Both the position numbers and the translations under genes were made by a program. From Ancistrus triradiatus (taxonomy: Eukaryota > Chordata > Actinopteri > Siluriformes > Loricariidae), in the NCBI GenBank assembly GCA_025084515.1, contig JAJAGP010001496.1, positions 1 through 64,000 on the forward strand: a stretch of 64,000 nucleotides of DNA. Reading direction: 5' to 3'. Shown here piece by piece: positions 11,690 to 21,775 of this stretch; position 1 is the stretch's first letter; each line of letters opens with the position of its first letter. The notes below the pieces were generated by a model. That model searched no databases, was not told where the DNA came from, and saw nothing but the letters and a program-made list of their open reading frames with translations.

Positions 11690-11887
11690 TTTTCTTATGA
11701 ATGCAAAATCTAAAAGATTTTTTATCTTAAAATCAGAAGCCTCAACATGTTGTTTTTGTGTCTATATTGCCATGACAACACCAACCTCGACCACATCTGT
11801 GCACTTTGTGGGTCAATCGTACTCTGACTGAAGGTACTTGGGGGCCACATGGCAAACTGCATGTCACTGTTTAGTTTTGTGCACTGT

Positions 11888-12420
11888 CACATTAAGGTGC
11901 ACAAAAATGTAAATCAGACACCTAAACAAGATGCAGAGAAATGCATCAAACTGCCCAACTTTTTTTGGCTGTCGTTGTTTGTTGTGTGTTGTTTTTACTG
12001 TTTTATATTTGAACTGTTATTAGTTTATTTAATATTGCTTTCAGCATGAATGGCTGTTTATGGCCAGACACAAAGTAACTTTGATACACAAGGTTACATA
12101 GAAACTAGGCACACATACTCAGTTTGGGCCAATTTAGCGTAACCGATTAAACTAACACGTCTTTGGACTGTGGGAGGAAACCGGAGCACCCGAATTAAAC
12201 CCATGCAGACATGGAGAGAAAATGCAAACTCAACACAGGTGGAGTCCGAAGTCAGGATCGACCCAGGGACACTGGAGCTGTGAGGTAATCGTACTGACCG
12301 CTGTGCCACCGTGCCGCCTTTAACTGTTATTAAGCATGTGTACGTTCACGGGTTTCAAGCTGTAATTCCAAATAAATATTTTACCAATTATTAGTAATAA
12401 TTTATTAGTTAATTGAATTA
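11888..12420 (-). mobile_element. Mermaid-like SINE block, unit 2
   Basis: Same content and orientation as unit 1, with head at about 12308. It sits between two copies of the inverted 4.6-5.0 kb block, so it was spread by local duplication rather than independent insertion. Confidence 0.75.
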
Positions 12421-13380
12421 ACACACACGCACATAACAACTAGCAGATTATATAAATAAATGTGTGTGCAGATGTGGTTATTAAGTCAATAGGTGAAAAC
12501 TGCAGTGCACTGGTGGTGCTCGTTTTCCAAAGAACATTAAAAGATCGATTTTGTCAAACGTGAATGGAATGAAATGTTTTGCTGATTATACAAAATACCG
12601 CATAGTGTATAATATCACTCATAGCAATTTGTATAACGCGCTTGTAAAGCAATTGCGCATTTGTTCCTTGTGATTTGGTGCCATCTAGTGGTTTTCTTAT
12701 GAATGCAAAATCTAAAAGATTTTTTATCTTAAAATCAGAAGCCTCAACATGTTGTTTTTGTGTCTATATTGCCATGACAACACCAACCTCGACCACATCT
12801 GTGCACTTTGTGGGTCAATCGTACTCTGACTGAGTATATATATATAAAATAATATTAATTTCGTTATATCTGACGCAGCAAGCTGCTCTGTGTCGGGGGC
12901 TTCAAAGGAGATTGTTCTGCTGCATAGTTCATCAGAATGAGTTGGAGATTAATGAACCAACAGCGTGATTTTACAATGAGATGTCTCATTATATGATTTA
13001 CTAACATTGATTTCCACAACCATTAATGAAAAATACAAACACTTTTGTAAAAATACTAATTGACCCACACCCTTTGGCCACCCCAATGGGAACCATGTTA
13101 TTGGCACCACAAAGGGACATCTGGGGTACGAATTATGTGGCTCAGTGGTAGAGCACAGGTTCTAAACGCTAAGGCACCCTAGTTTCCCTAGTGACTCTTA
13201 CAATTATTAATATTACTTTATAACATACTAATGTTTGTACTAATATTCTAAGTTAGATTAAAGTGAAAGTACATCGTAGACCAGGCTGTGGCTTTTAGAC
13301 CTTTAACAAAGATCTCCCAAGAGACCAAGAGCAACGAGCTTCCTCATTCCCTAAATCTTTCTCAATTACAGTATAGTCTT
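12420..13380 (-). repeat. Right arm of inverted repeat, second block
   Basis: Reverse complement of about 4083-5040, duplicating part of the block at 11440-11880. It holds a second reverse CTCF-type motif at 12678-12691. Confidence 0.8.
12678..12691 (-). promoter_or_regulatory. CTCF-type motif, reverse, duplicate
   Basis: Identical GTGCCATCTAGTGG. A third, mutated duplicate (GGGCCATCTAGTGG) is at 13675-13688. Confidence 0.45.
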
Positions 13381-13880
13381 ATTTGTGATATGCTTTTAAA
13401 CAATGATAAAAACACACACACGCTCATAACAACTAGCAGATTATATAAATAAATGTGTGTGCAGATGTGGTTATTAAGTCAACAGGTGAAAACTGCAGTG
13501 CACTGGTGGTGCTCGTTTTCCAAAGAACATTAAAAGATCGATTTTGCCAAACGTGAATGGAATGAAATGTTTTGCTGATTGACAAAAATACCGTATAGGG
13601 TATAATATTCACTCATAGCAATTTGTAATACACGCGCTTGTAAGCAAATTGCGCATTTGTTTCCTTGTGATTGCGGGCCATCTAGTGGTTTTATTATGAT
13701 TGCAAAATCTAAAAGATTTTTTATTTAAACTCAGAAGCCTCAACATGGTTGTTTTTGTGTCTATATTGGCCAGGACAACACCAACTCGACACTCTGTGCA
13801 CTTTGTGGGTCCAATCGTACTCTGACTGAAGGTATTGGGGGCGGCCACATGGCAAACTGCATGCATGTTTGTTTTGGCAC
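13381..13880 (-). repeat. Right arm, third block, indel-rich
   Basis: A third inverted copy of about 4640-5060. It differs from its siblings mostly by single-base insertions and deletions around 13560-13870, a pattern that resembles uncorrected long-read error. Confidence 0.7.
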
Positions 13881-14340
13881 TGTCACATTAAGGTGCACAA
13901 AAATTGTAAATCAGACACCTAAACAAGATGCAGAGAAATGCATCAAACTGCCCAACTTTTTTTGGCTGTCGTTGTTTGTTGTGTGTTGTTTTTACTGTTT
14001 TATATTTGAACTGTTATTAGTTTATTTAATATTGCTTTCAGCATGAATGGCTGTTTATGGCCAGACACAAAGTAACTTTGATACACAAGGTTACATAGAA
14101 ACTAGGCACACATACTCAGTGTGGGCCAATTTAGCGTAACCGATTAAACTAACACGTCTTTGGACTGTGGGAGGAAACCGGAGCACCTGAATTAAACCCA
14201 TGCAGACATGGAGAGAATATGCAAACTCAACACAGGTGGAGTCCGAAGTCAGGATCGACCCAGGGACACTGGAGCTGTGAGGTAATCGTACTGACCGCTG
14301 TGCCACCGTGCCGCCTTTAACTGTTATTAAGCATGTGTAC
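13880..14340 (-). mobile_element. Mermaid-like SINE block, unit 3
   Basis: Third unit of the same SINE-bearing block, head at about 14315. It is followed directly by 14341-14530, the reverse complement of 3905-4110. Confidence 0.75.
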
Positions 14341-14718
14341 AAAATATCTCAGAACCCAATACTGATCCTGTCTATAGCATGTGGTTCTGATTAGCTGATT
14401 AGCTAATTTCAAAGCATTAAATCAGAATCTCTGTAGACATGATTAATGCTCAAAAGTGGACTAGGAACATCTCTACAGTATTAAATGTTACCTTCACAAT
14501 CTATACATGAATATGAATAGTTATGGAAATTCCTCCATGTTCTCCTGATATCCCTAAAATCAAACTAGCTTGCTAACTGCTATGCACTAACCATTTTCAC
14601 AGCTAAGCGTGAACGTGATGTTAAGCTAGGTGTTCTTGGTTGCACGCCGTGTTACGAGACAGGTACTCTGAGCCTGGGGAATTAAAATGAAGACAAAAAC
14701 ACTAATGATGCAACACCA

Positions 14719-14724
14719 TTTATT
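14719..14724 (-). promoter_or_regulatory. Galectin poly(A) signal
   Basis: AATAAA on the minus strand, 247 bp after the galectin stop. The surrounding GTAGCTGAAACCAAATAAATG is shared with copies B (8088) and C (44943). Confidence 0.7.
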
Positions 14725-14970
14725 TGGTTTCAGCTACATAACAAAGATTGTGGAATTATGTCATCAGCGTTCCTCCAGATGCATATCTGGTATAATTGAG
14801 TGCTATTAGCCTAAGCGGTTTAATTGGAAAGTACCGCAGCGATGCAGAGACTTCAGAAACTGAAGCAAAGCAGCACTGGAAGCAAACTTGAAGTCAATTG
14901 CATAGGATAGATTCAGTAAGAGCCCTGGTTAGGCAGGACTAAACTGATTCAGCGCTGATTTAATCTGAAT

Positions 14971-17346
14971 CTATTTGATCTCGATGCTATAGATTCGGGC
15001 ATCATCGAGGAAGATCATATAGTCGTATTTTTGGGCACTCAGACGGTTAGGGACGTTGACTACTGTAGAGTCTGGTAGAGTGATCACAAACTCTAGTCCA
15101 GTGAATGCAATCATCACCTAACAGAGAAAAAAGTAATCAATCAACAAAACATAAGGTACTGTAAAACAAACCAAAATACAAAACTTTATTACTATCACTA
15201 CCTTAAACGGTGTGGACTGATTAAAAGGAAATCTTCCATCCTTGAGGTATTCGTCCTTCTTGCCGTCCTTCAATGAGGCATACACCACCTTCCTCTGGTC
15301 TCCATAGGCATTGAAGCGAGGGTTAACTTGCAAGGTTATCTGCTCAGTGCTGTACCCAATGTTAATGGAAAACCTGGAAAGATAGAAAAGCTGAAAAGGT
15401 CTCAAGAAAAATCATGGAGATCCTTATGTCACTGCTTCAAATTTCTAATTTTTCAATAAGACATATAAGTCCTATAAAGTGGCAGTGTGGCTAATCTGCT
15501 GGAGTATTTATTAAGTTTATGAGGACTTTTAACCTAATAGTTCCTGTACATGACTTTTGTTCCATATTATTTGATACAAATTCACCTCTAAATGTTGTTT
15601 CTCAGGCTGATGTCATCATCTTAGATATTATTTATATACTTGCTTATCTACGATTCTGTATATTTTCATCACAAGTGGTCATAGGATCACTCTCCATTCA
15701 CGAAGTGACATCCATTGAATCCTTTACTCTCTCCTTCCCTCATCATACATTGGCCAGCCTCTCCTCCCACAAACATGGCCAATGGAACCTGTCTTTACCC
15801 CAAGCTAACCAGAAAGCACTCGAACTTGTACTGCAGTGGTGGTGAGCTATCAAATTGCTGCTGTGCCACCTGAACACTCACACATTCAATGCCCAATTGG
15901 TCCAATTCTGAGTCTTTTTTTGGAGGAGATGTGCCTATGCAGAAGCACAGGTCACTGGGCTGGAAGCCAAGCATGGACAGGTTGAAAGTTCATTGCAGGG
16001 CACATGGGCACACACACACACACACAGGACTCACTCAGACTGGGACACTTGAGACGCCAATTGACCTAATGTCTTTGTCTCAACAAGAGCTTTGTCACAA
16101 CAGGACAAAAAGGGCATGCAAAGAAACAACAGAGGAATTTCTGCATTAGTTAGCACTCACAGTTAATTAATGCAGATTGATTTAATATTATAAGACAATG
16201 TTCTGAATGACTGAAGTCCTTCATCAGCTGCACACTTGTGTATTGAACCATCTATGACTCACTCTTTAGAATCTGTATTTGGGACTCCGGTGACAGTCAA
16301 GGTCTGCCCTGCCTTAAAGGACATGTTCTGCACGACGACACCCTGCAACAAAGAAGCAATAATGAATCTCTGGATTATTTAAAATTCACAATTAATGATA
16401 TGCAGAACAGAACTGCACTGGAGTCATTCATGCATTTTCATACACGCTTAATCACCAAGAGAGATTTGAGGTTCTCTACTGCACATGGCACCTTCTGGAA
16501 ATATCTGACTGTAGAACACAAGCAGCTGTGCACTAGATAGAGGTCTAGCAGCAATTTTGAGATACAACACAGTGCAGATCAGCATTTCTAGACACAGGCT
16601 GGCTGGTTTCTACAACAGCACGTGGATGATACTTGACATCAAACCTTGCGCAACTTACAATAACTACATAACTGTTGGCACAGAAGGGATGTGAGACTCT
16701 CTCCAGTCTTTAATATTGAGACGGTGTGAAAGAAGAAGAGTTGTAAAAGTGAAGAGAGAACCCTTCGTGAAATGGTCCCACATTCTGTAAACTAAGCAAC
16801 CCAGGACACAGTTAACAGCTGGTGAAGTAATGCACTGGTGTATCTGTGGTACCTCTCACTTTCAGCGCACTTTATCACCCACAACTGCTCAAAGCAACTG
16901 TTTGGATCCAACCGTACAAATGTACAAAGGCAAAATATATTAACGCTTAAGTTGTAGAGACAGGTTGTTTGGTTTATTTAAACTCTCATCAGCATCAAGT
17001 ACTATTCACAACAGGAGCAATGTTACATCGATGTGAGACACATTCATGCTGAGCCAATTTAGAGCAACCAATTAACCTAAATCATGTCTTGGCTTTCATG
17101 TGTGAAATAGTTTGGCACCTGTCCTGTCTTCTTTTTATTTAGAAAATTAGCTAAACCTGCAAATAAAATCAGGAGATAAGTCTGTACTCTCTTATCCCAG
17201 TTGGGATTCTCATCATCACTAATAATCAAAGATTTAATATTTGAAATATTTGCTGTTCAAATAAAAAACAGCAAACAGTGTTGAAACAAGAACAATATTA
17301 ATATAATATACATAATTATCAAGGGAAATAAAATACTCACACTCAT
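14971..17346 (-). CDS. Galectin (congerin/prototype type), four exons
   Basis: Minus-strand exons are: exon 1 17346-17341 (Met-Ser, then GTGAGT); exon 2 16342-16263 (CAG acceptor, GTGAGT donor); exon 3 15373-15202 (CCAG acceptor, GTAGTG donor); exon 4 15117-14971, ending at TAG. All phases join, giving 134 residues, the usual size of a single-domain galectin. Exon 3 has the galectin core: FSINIG, then LQVNPRF, then GRFPF; exon 4 begins with the strand EFVITLPD. Galectins are secreted or cytosolic beta-galactoside-binding beta-sandwich lectins with no signal peptide, and none is seen here. Oddly, the HxNxR signature reads QxNxR, the VxN position reads VYA, and the conserved Trp is absent, so ordinary lactose binding is doubtful. 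The poly(A) signal is at 14719-14724. SINE scraps lie in introns 1 and 2. Expression is not shown; the gene looks intact. Confidence 0.85.
15885..16110 (-). repeat. Mermaid-like SINE fragment in galectin intron 2
   Basis: Degraded segment with a (CA)n run at 16013-16026, GCAGGGCACATGGG, and a CACTGGGCTGGAAGCC stretch, matching the 3' half of the Mermaid-like family in reverse. A shorter scrap (GAGCCAATTTAGAGCAACC) is at 17052-17070 in intron 1. Confidence 0.45.
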
Positions 17347-17449
17347 GATGACTTCTCGTCTTGGTTTCAGTGGAAAGATGAGAGTGAATATGATGTAAAG
17401 AAAGGTGTGCTGTGATGGAGGCTTTCATAGTGTAGCTCTGTAAGGCGGA

Positions 17450-18060
17450 GCAAAATATTAATGATTGATAGGTCCTATTAACCCTTGGAGGCTGGACTTA
17501 TGGGATGTTTGTATTATTTAAGTCTATAATATGTACAATGGAAAAAGGAAGGACAACGCCTAATAAGCTGGAATTAGCTGGAAGTGTTTGGGTGTTTTTG
17601 CATTCAGAAACAGTAACTGAACCATGGATATCAGATTTCAAGGTTTTGTTCAGTACAACCAAGGCTGGGCAGCACGACAGTATAAACCATGTGACAGATA
17701 AAGTCTACTGGTAGATATTTGGCGGTATTTCTAGCTCATTTACAGTTTGCTATAAACTGATTTAAAACTGTGCTAGATAGTGACAGATCATATTCAGCAT
17801 CATTGTAAGCAAATAAATAAGACCTAGTAATTCCACATGTTGGTATGGCTGATTTTAAAAAGTATCCTTAAACCACCGGCTCGTTAAACCTCATTAAACA
17901 ACAAACAGTATTTATTAATACATATGTGAGTTATTTTGACAACAGAAGTTGACTTAAATTTGAAGTTCAAATGAGAAATGTCTCTTTGAACACGTGTGCA
18001 TGTGCACTATTTCTGAGACTGAAGAAGTCACTTTTTCTCCGACAAAATCTATGTCCAGAT
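17450..18060. other. Galectin 5' flank, unassigned
   Basis: Lies upstream of the intact galectin. No TATA box or other promoter element could be assigned with confidence. A 69-codon open frame at 17505-17714 has no recognisable content. Confidence 0.3.
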
Positions 18061-19246
18061 GAACAGATTCAACTTCTGGGCATGTGCACTATTATTCAAC
18101 CCCCTGCTTTAATACTTTGTTTTAGCATACTTTAGTTTTTAAAACTTCCAACAAACGTTTTCGGTAAGTACTAACAAGCTTCTTACACCTCTCAAATAGA
18201 ATCTTGGCCCATTCTTCATGTGCAAAAGCCTCTAGTTCAGTGATGTTTCATGGCTTCCATGCTGCAACTGCCTTCTTTAAATCCCATCAAAGATTTTCAG
18301 TCGGGTTTAGATCTGGTGACTAAAAAGGCCACTCCAGGATCTTTTTCTTCCGGTTATAAGCCTGGCCTTTCGCACACATACCGCTGGTCCATATGTCCAA
18401 ACAGTTCCAGTTTGGTTTCATCATTCCATAGAACTGTCTCCCAAAACTCTGTACCCTTATCCAAATTCCTCCTAGCATATTCTAGTCGGCTTTTGATGTT
18501 CCTTGTGGTTAAGAGTGGAGTGCGTCTTGGAGTCCGGACATGAAGTCCTCGTTTATTCAGTGCACGTCTTATAGTTGCTACTGAAGCACTTGTTCCAGCC
18601 TTCATCAGGTCATCTTGTAGGTGTCTTGCACTCACACGGGGGTTTTTCTTAGTTGTCCTAAGTTGCTAAGGGCCCTTGATGAAATATTGGGCTTTCTTCC
18701 CCGGCCAGGCAAGTCAGCAGCTGTTCCATTTGTTTTAAACTTCTTTATAAGGCTCCCAATGGTGTCTCTTGGGATGTTATAGTTTTTTGAAATCTTCTTA
18801 TACATAAGGCCCGTTAGGTGCGATGAAATAATCTCCTCTCTCAGCTTTTGTGGAAGCACCTTTGTCTTTCCCATGATTGCAAGTCACCTTGAATTCCTGC
18901 ATGGAAAGGGGTTTATATATGCATCACAGCTGAAGCAAATGAAGGATCATTATAGGGTTCTCAAAGGCATAATTATGTTTCAGCTCCACTTTAGTCCATA
19001 AAAACTGCCAGAAAGCTTTAAAAACAACAATATTATATACAGGTTGAATAATTGTGACATGGCTATCTTAACAAAATATGCTCTTACACACAAATACTAC
19101 ATCATGCATTTTCTGTTCTGATTTCATGTATCACTCAACTCATAAAGAAGTCATGCAAAGCAGAGTCTTGCTATTTGAAAAAAAAAAAAAAATCGATAAA
19201 TCCTTAAAATTTTTGGGGGGTTGAATAATTTTGATTGTAACTGTAT
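18060..19246 (-). mobile_element. Tc1-like transposon 1, internally deleted
   Basis: Both ends carry the GGGTTGAATAAT terminal motif (18090-18104 inverted; 19216-19232), with a second internal copy at 19042-19056, an IR/DR-like layout. The transposase reads on the minus strand from Met 18874: a paired-type helix-turn-helix (LTGLMYKKISKNYNIPRDTI), then after a frameshift the NDETKLELFG segment with the first catalytic Asp. The middle, including the second Asp, is deleted. The C-terminal part with PDLNPTEN (the catalytic Glu) is present at about 18320-18270 but broken by stops. Not functional. The left outer boundary is uncertain. Confidence 0.8.
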
Positions 19247-20733
19247 GTGTGTGCCCGGTTCATTCTTCCCTTAACATGGATCAGTCGTCCTGTCCCCTTT
19301 ACAGAAAAGCAGCCCCAAAGCATGATGTTTCCACCCCCATGCTTCACAGTAGGTATGGTGTTCTTGGGATGCAACTCAGCATTCTTCTTCCTCCAAACAC
19401 GGCGAGTTGCGTTTTTACCAAAAAGTTCTATTTTTGTTTCATCTGACCACATGATATTTTCCCAATCCTCTTCTGGATCATCCATATGCTCTCTGCCAAA
19501 CTTCAGATGGGCCTGGACATGTACTGGCTTAAGCAGGGGGACACGCTTGGTACTGCAGGATCTGAGATCTTGCGTGGAGCCCCAGATCAAGGGAGATTAT
19601 CAATGGTCTTATATGTCTTCCATTTTCTTACAGTTGCTCCCACACTTCCCAGCCTGGTGCAGGTCTCCAATTTTCTTCCTGGTGTCCTTCAACAGCTTAT
19701 TGGTCTTGGCCATGGTTGACTGTCTAACTGTTTGAGGCTGTGGACAGGTGTCTTTTATACAGATAATGAGGTCAAACAGGTGCCATTAATACAGGTAACG
19801 AGTTGAGGACAGAAGAGCTTCTTAAAGATTTTACAGGTCTGTGGGAGCCCGAAATCTTGCTTGTTTGTGGGTGACCAAATACTTATTTTCCACCATGATT
19901 TACAATTAAATTCTTTAAAAATCCTACAATGTGATTTCCTAAATTTTTTTTCTCATTTTGTCTCTCATTGATGAAGGGTACCTATGATGAAAATTACAGA
20001 CCTCTCTTATCTTTCTAAGTAGGAGAACTTGCACAATCAGTGGGGATCCCAGCCACCCACTACACAGCTTCTTCAGCTTAATGCCATCCGGGAGAAGATT
20101 TCGTAGTCTCAGGGCTAGGACCAGCAGACTGAGGGTCAGCTCCATCCATCAGGCTGTTAGGAAGCTGAACTCTCTCCATACTCTGCCCCACCTCCCCCTT
20201 CTGCTCTCCTGCACACACAAATAAGGAACTGAACAGAACCGATAAAGAGCTGTCGTTCAACGATCACTCTAACCAGCCTCCAATAACTGATAAAGACTGT
20301 AAACAACTGTTATTAGGACTATTATGCACCATATCACTTTAACCAGCCTTCAAGCTGAATACCTCTTTTATTTGCACTCTTTTATTTGCACTACTGTCCT
20401 TTCATACTAGTCCTGATTGCACTGGTACTGTCTCTCCCATCTTTTCAGCACCAACTGTAACATGACCACTGTTTACACATCATGTCTGCATTTGTTCATG
20501 TCTGTAGTGTCTTTTCTGTTAAATGTTAATTGTCATATATTATATTCTTAGTTTAGTTCACTTAGTTTAGTTTAACCATCTTTAATATTTATTATTTTGT
20601 GTAACTTGGGTAAGAGAGTAACGTACTTTCGATTCTCTGTATGTCTTGGATATATGCAGAATTGACAATAAAACTACTTGACTTGACTTGACTTGACTTG
20701 ACTTGATTAAATACTTTTTTGCCCCACTGTATA
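19247..20733 (-). mobile_element. Tc1-like transposon 2, truncated and split by a LINE
   Basis: The transposase start (Met at 19713-19711) is followed by a broken N-terminus. An open stretch from about 19590 to 19250 includes [11 protein letters not shown] (first catalytic Asp), the [16 protein letters not shown] block and the [13 protein letters not shown] box. The element stops near 19250, where it abuts transposon 1, so the C-terminal DDE residues and one terminal repeat are lost. Its remaining terminal repeat runs to about 20043 (AACTTGCACAATCAGTGG), is interrupted by a LINE 3' end (20044-20706), and resumes as TAAATACTTTTTTGCCCCACTGTAT at 20709-20733. Confidence 0.85.
20044..20706 (+). 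mobile_element. LINE 3' end nested in Tc1 element
   Basis: The plus-strand frame from 20045 shows the typical C-terminal motif of Rex1/L2-like reverse transcriptases (PLHSFFSLMPSGRRFRSLRA, then RTSRL and AVRKLN). A 3'UTR follows and a (TTGAC)n tail ends at 20706. It is severely 5'-truncated and inserted into the terminal repeat of Tc1 element 2. Confidence 0.8.
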
Positions 20734-20875
20734 CAAATTGAAACTGGGAAAGACGCCCAGTTTCGGCAAAACATATTACGCCACCGGTCTGGAAAACCAG
20801 CTGTGTTAGTCAGTTCTATGTGACTCAAACATCCTGATTTCTGTGGAATACGACCCACTACAAACGAATTCAAAC
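20734..20875 (-). mobile_element. ERV-C-type LTR fragment
   Basis: Matches 42313-42449 (the U3 start of the ERV-C LTR), including the palindrome AAACTGGG..GACGCCCAGTTT and CGACCCACTACAAACGAATT. Only about 140 bp are present, wedged between two Tc1 elements. Confidence 0.75.
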
Positions 20876-21772
20876 ATGAGACAAAATGAGAAAAACTTTT
20901 TTAGGAAATCACATTGTAGGATTTTTAAAGAATTTAATTGTAAATCATGGTGGAAAATAAGTTATTGGTCAATAACAAAAGTTCAACTCGTTACTTTGTA
21001 ACATAACCTTTGTTGGCAATAACAGAGGTCAAACGTTTCCTGTAAGTCTTCACCAGGTTGGCACACACTGTAGCTGGTATTTTGGCCCATTCCTCCATGC
21101 AGATCTCCTCTAGAGCAGTGATGTTTTGGGGCAACACGGACCTTCAACTCCCTCCACTAATTTTTGATGGGGTTGAGGTCTAGAGACTGACTAGGCCACT
21201 ACAGGACCTTGAAATGCTTTTTATGGAGCCACTCCTTCGTTGCCCGAGCGGTGTGTTTGGGATCATTGTCTTGCAGAAAAATAGCCCCAAAGCATGATTT
21301 TACCACCCCCATGCTTCACAGTAGGTATGGTGTTCTTGGGATGCAACTCAGCATTCTTCTTCCTCCAAACACGACGAGTTGAGTTTTTACCAAAAAGATC
21401 TATTTTTTTTTCATCTGACCACATGATGTTCCCCCAATACTCTTCTGGCAAAATTCAGACAGGCCTGGACATTTACTGGCTTAAGCAGGGGAACACACCT
21501 GGCACTGCAGGATCTGAGTCTCTCTCGGCATACAGGTCTGTGAGAGCCAGAAATCTTGCTTGGTTGTGGTGACCAAATACTTATTTTATACCATGATTTA
21601 CAATTAAATTCTTTAAAAATCCTACAATGTGATTTCCTGCATTTTTTCTTCTCATTTTGTCTCTCATAGTTGAAGGGTACCTATGATGAAAATTACAGAC
21701 CTCTCTCATCTTTCTAAGTAGGAGAACTTGCACAATCAGTGGCTGACTAAATACTTTTTTGCCCCACTGTGT
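20876..21772 (-). mobile_element. Tc1-like transposon 3, same family as 2
   Basis: The right terminal repeat ends in GACTAAATACTTTTTTGCCCCACTGT (21746-21771). The left side retains only the inner repeat (20876-20966), which mirrors 21572-21665. The transposase region shows [21 protein letters not shown] and, past frameshifts, remnants of the NDPKHT and SLDLNP boxes. The N-terminal region is deleted between about 21510 and 21530. Inactive. Confidence 0.85.
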
Positions 21773-21775
21773 GTA

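Larger units (their letters stand above)
10080..11880 (-). repeat. Right arm of inverted repeat, main block
   Basis: Nearly continuous reverse complement of 4630-6620. It includes galectin exon 1, the intron 1 start and a reverse CTCF-type motif. It lacks the SINE found at 5850-6049 in the left arm. Confidence 0.85.

Noticed and set aside
13130..13180. tRNA-like GTGGCTCAGTGGTAGAGCAC
   Set aside because: Has an A-box-like start but no full cloverleaf or B box at the right spacing; shared with the other palindrome arm as a SINE scrap.
19247..19735. 162-codon plus-strand frame
   Set aside because: Antisense of the Tc1 transposase; conserved only because the transposase is on the other strand.
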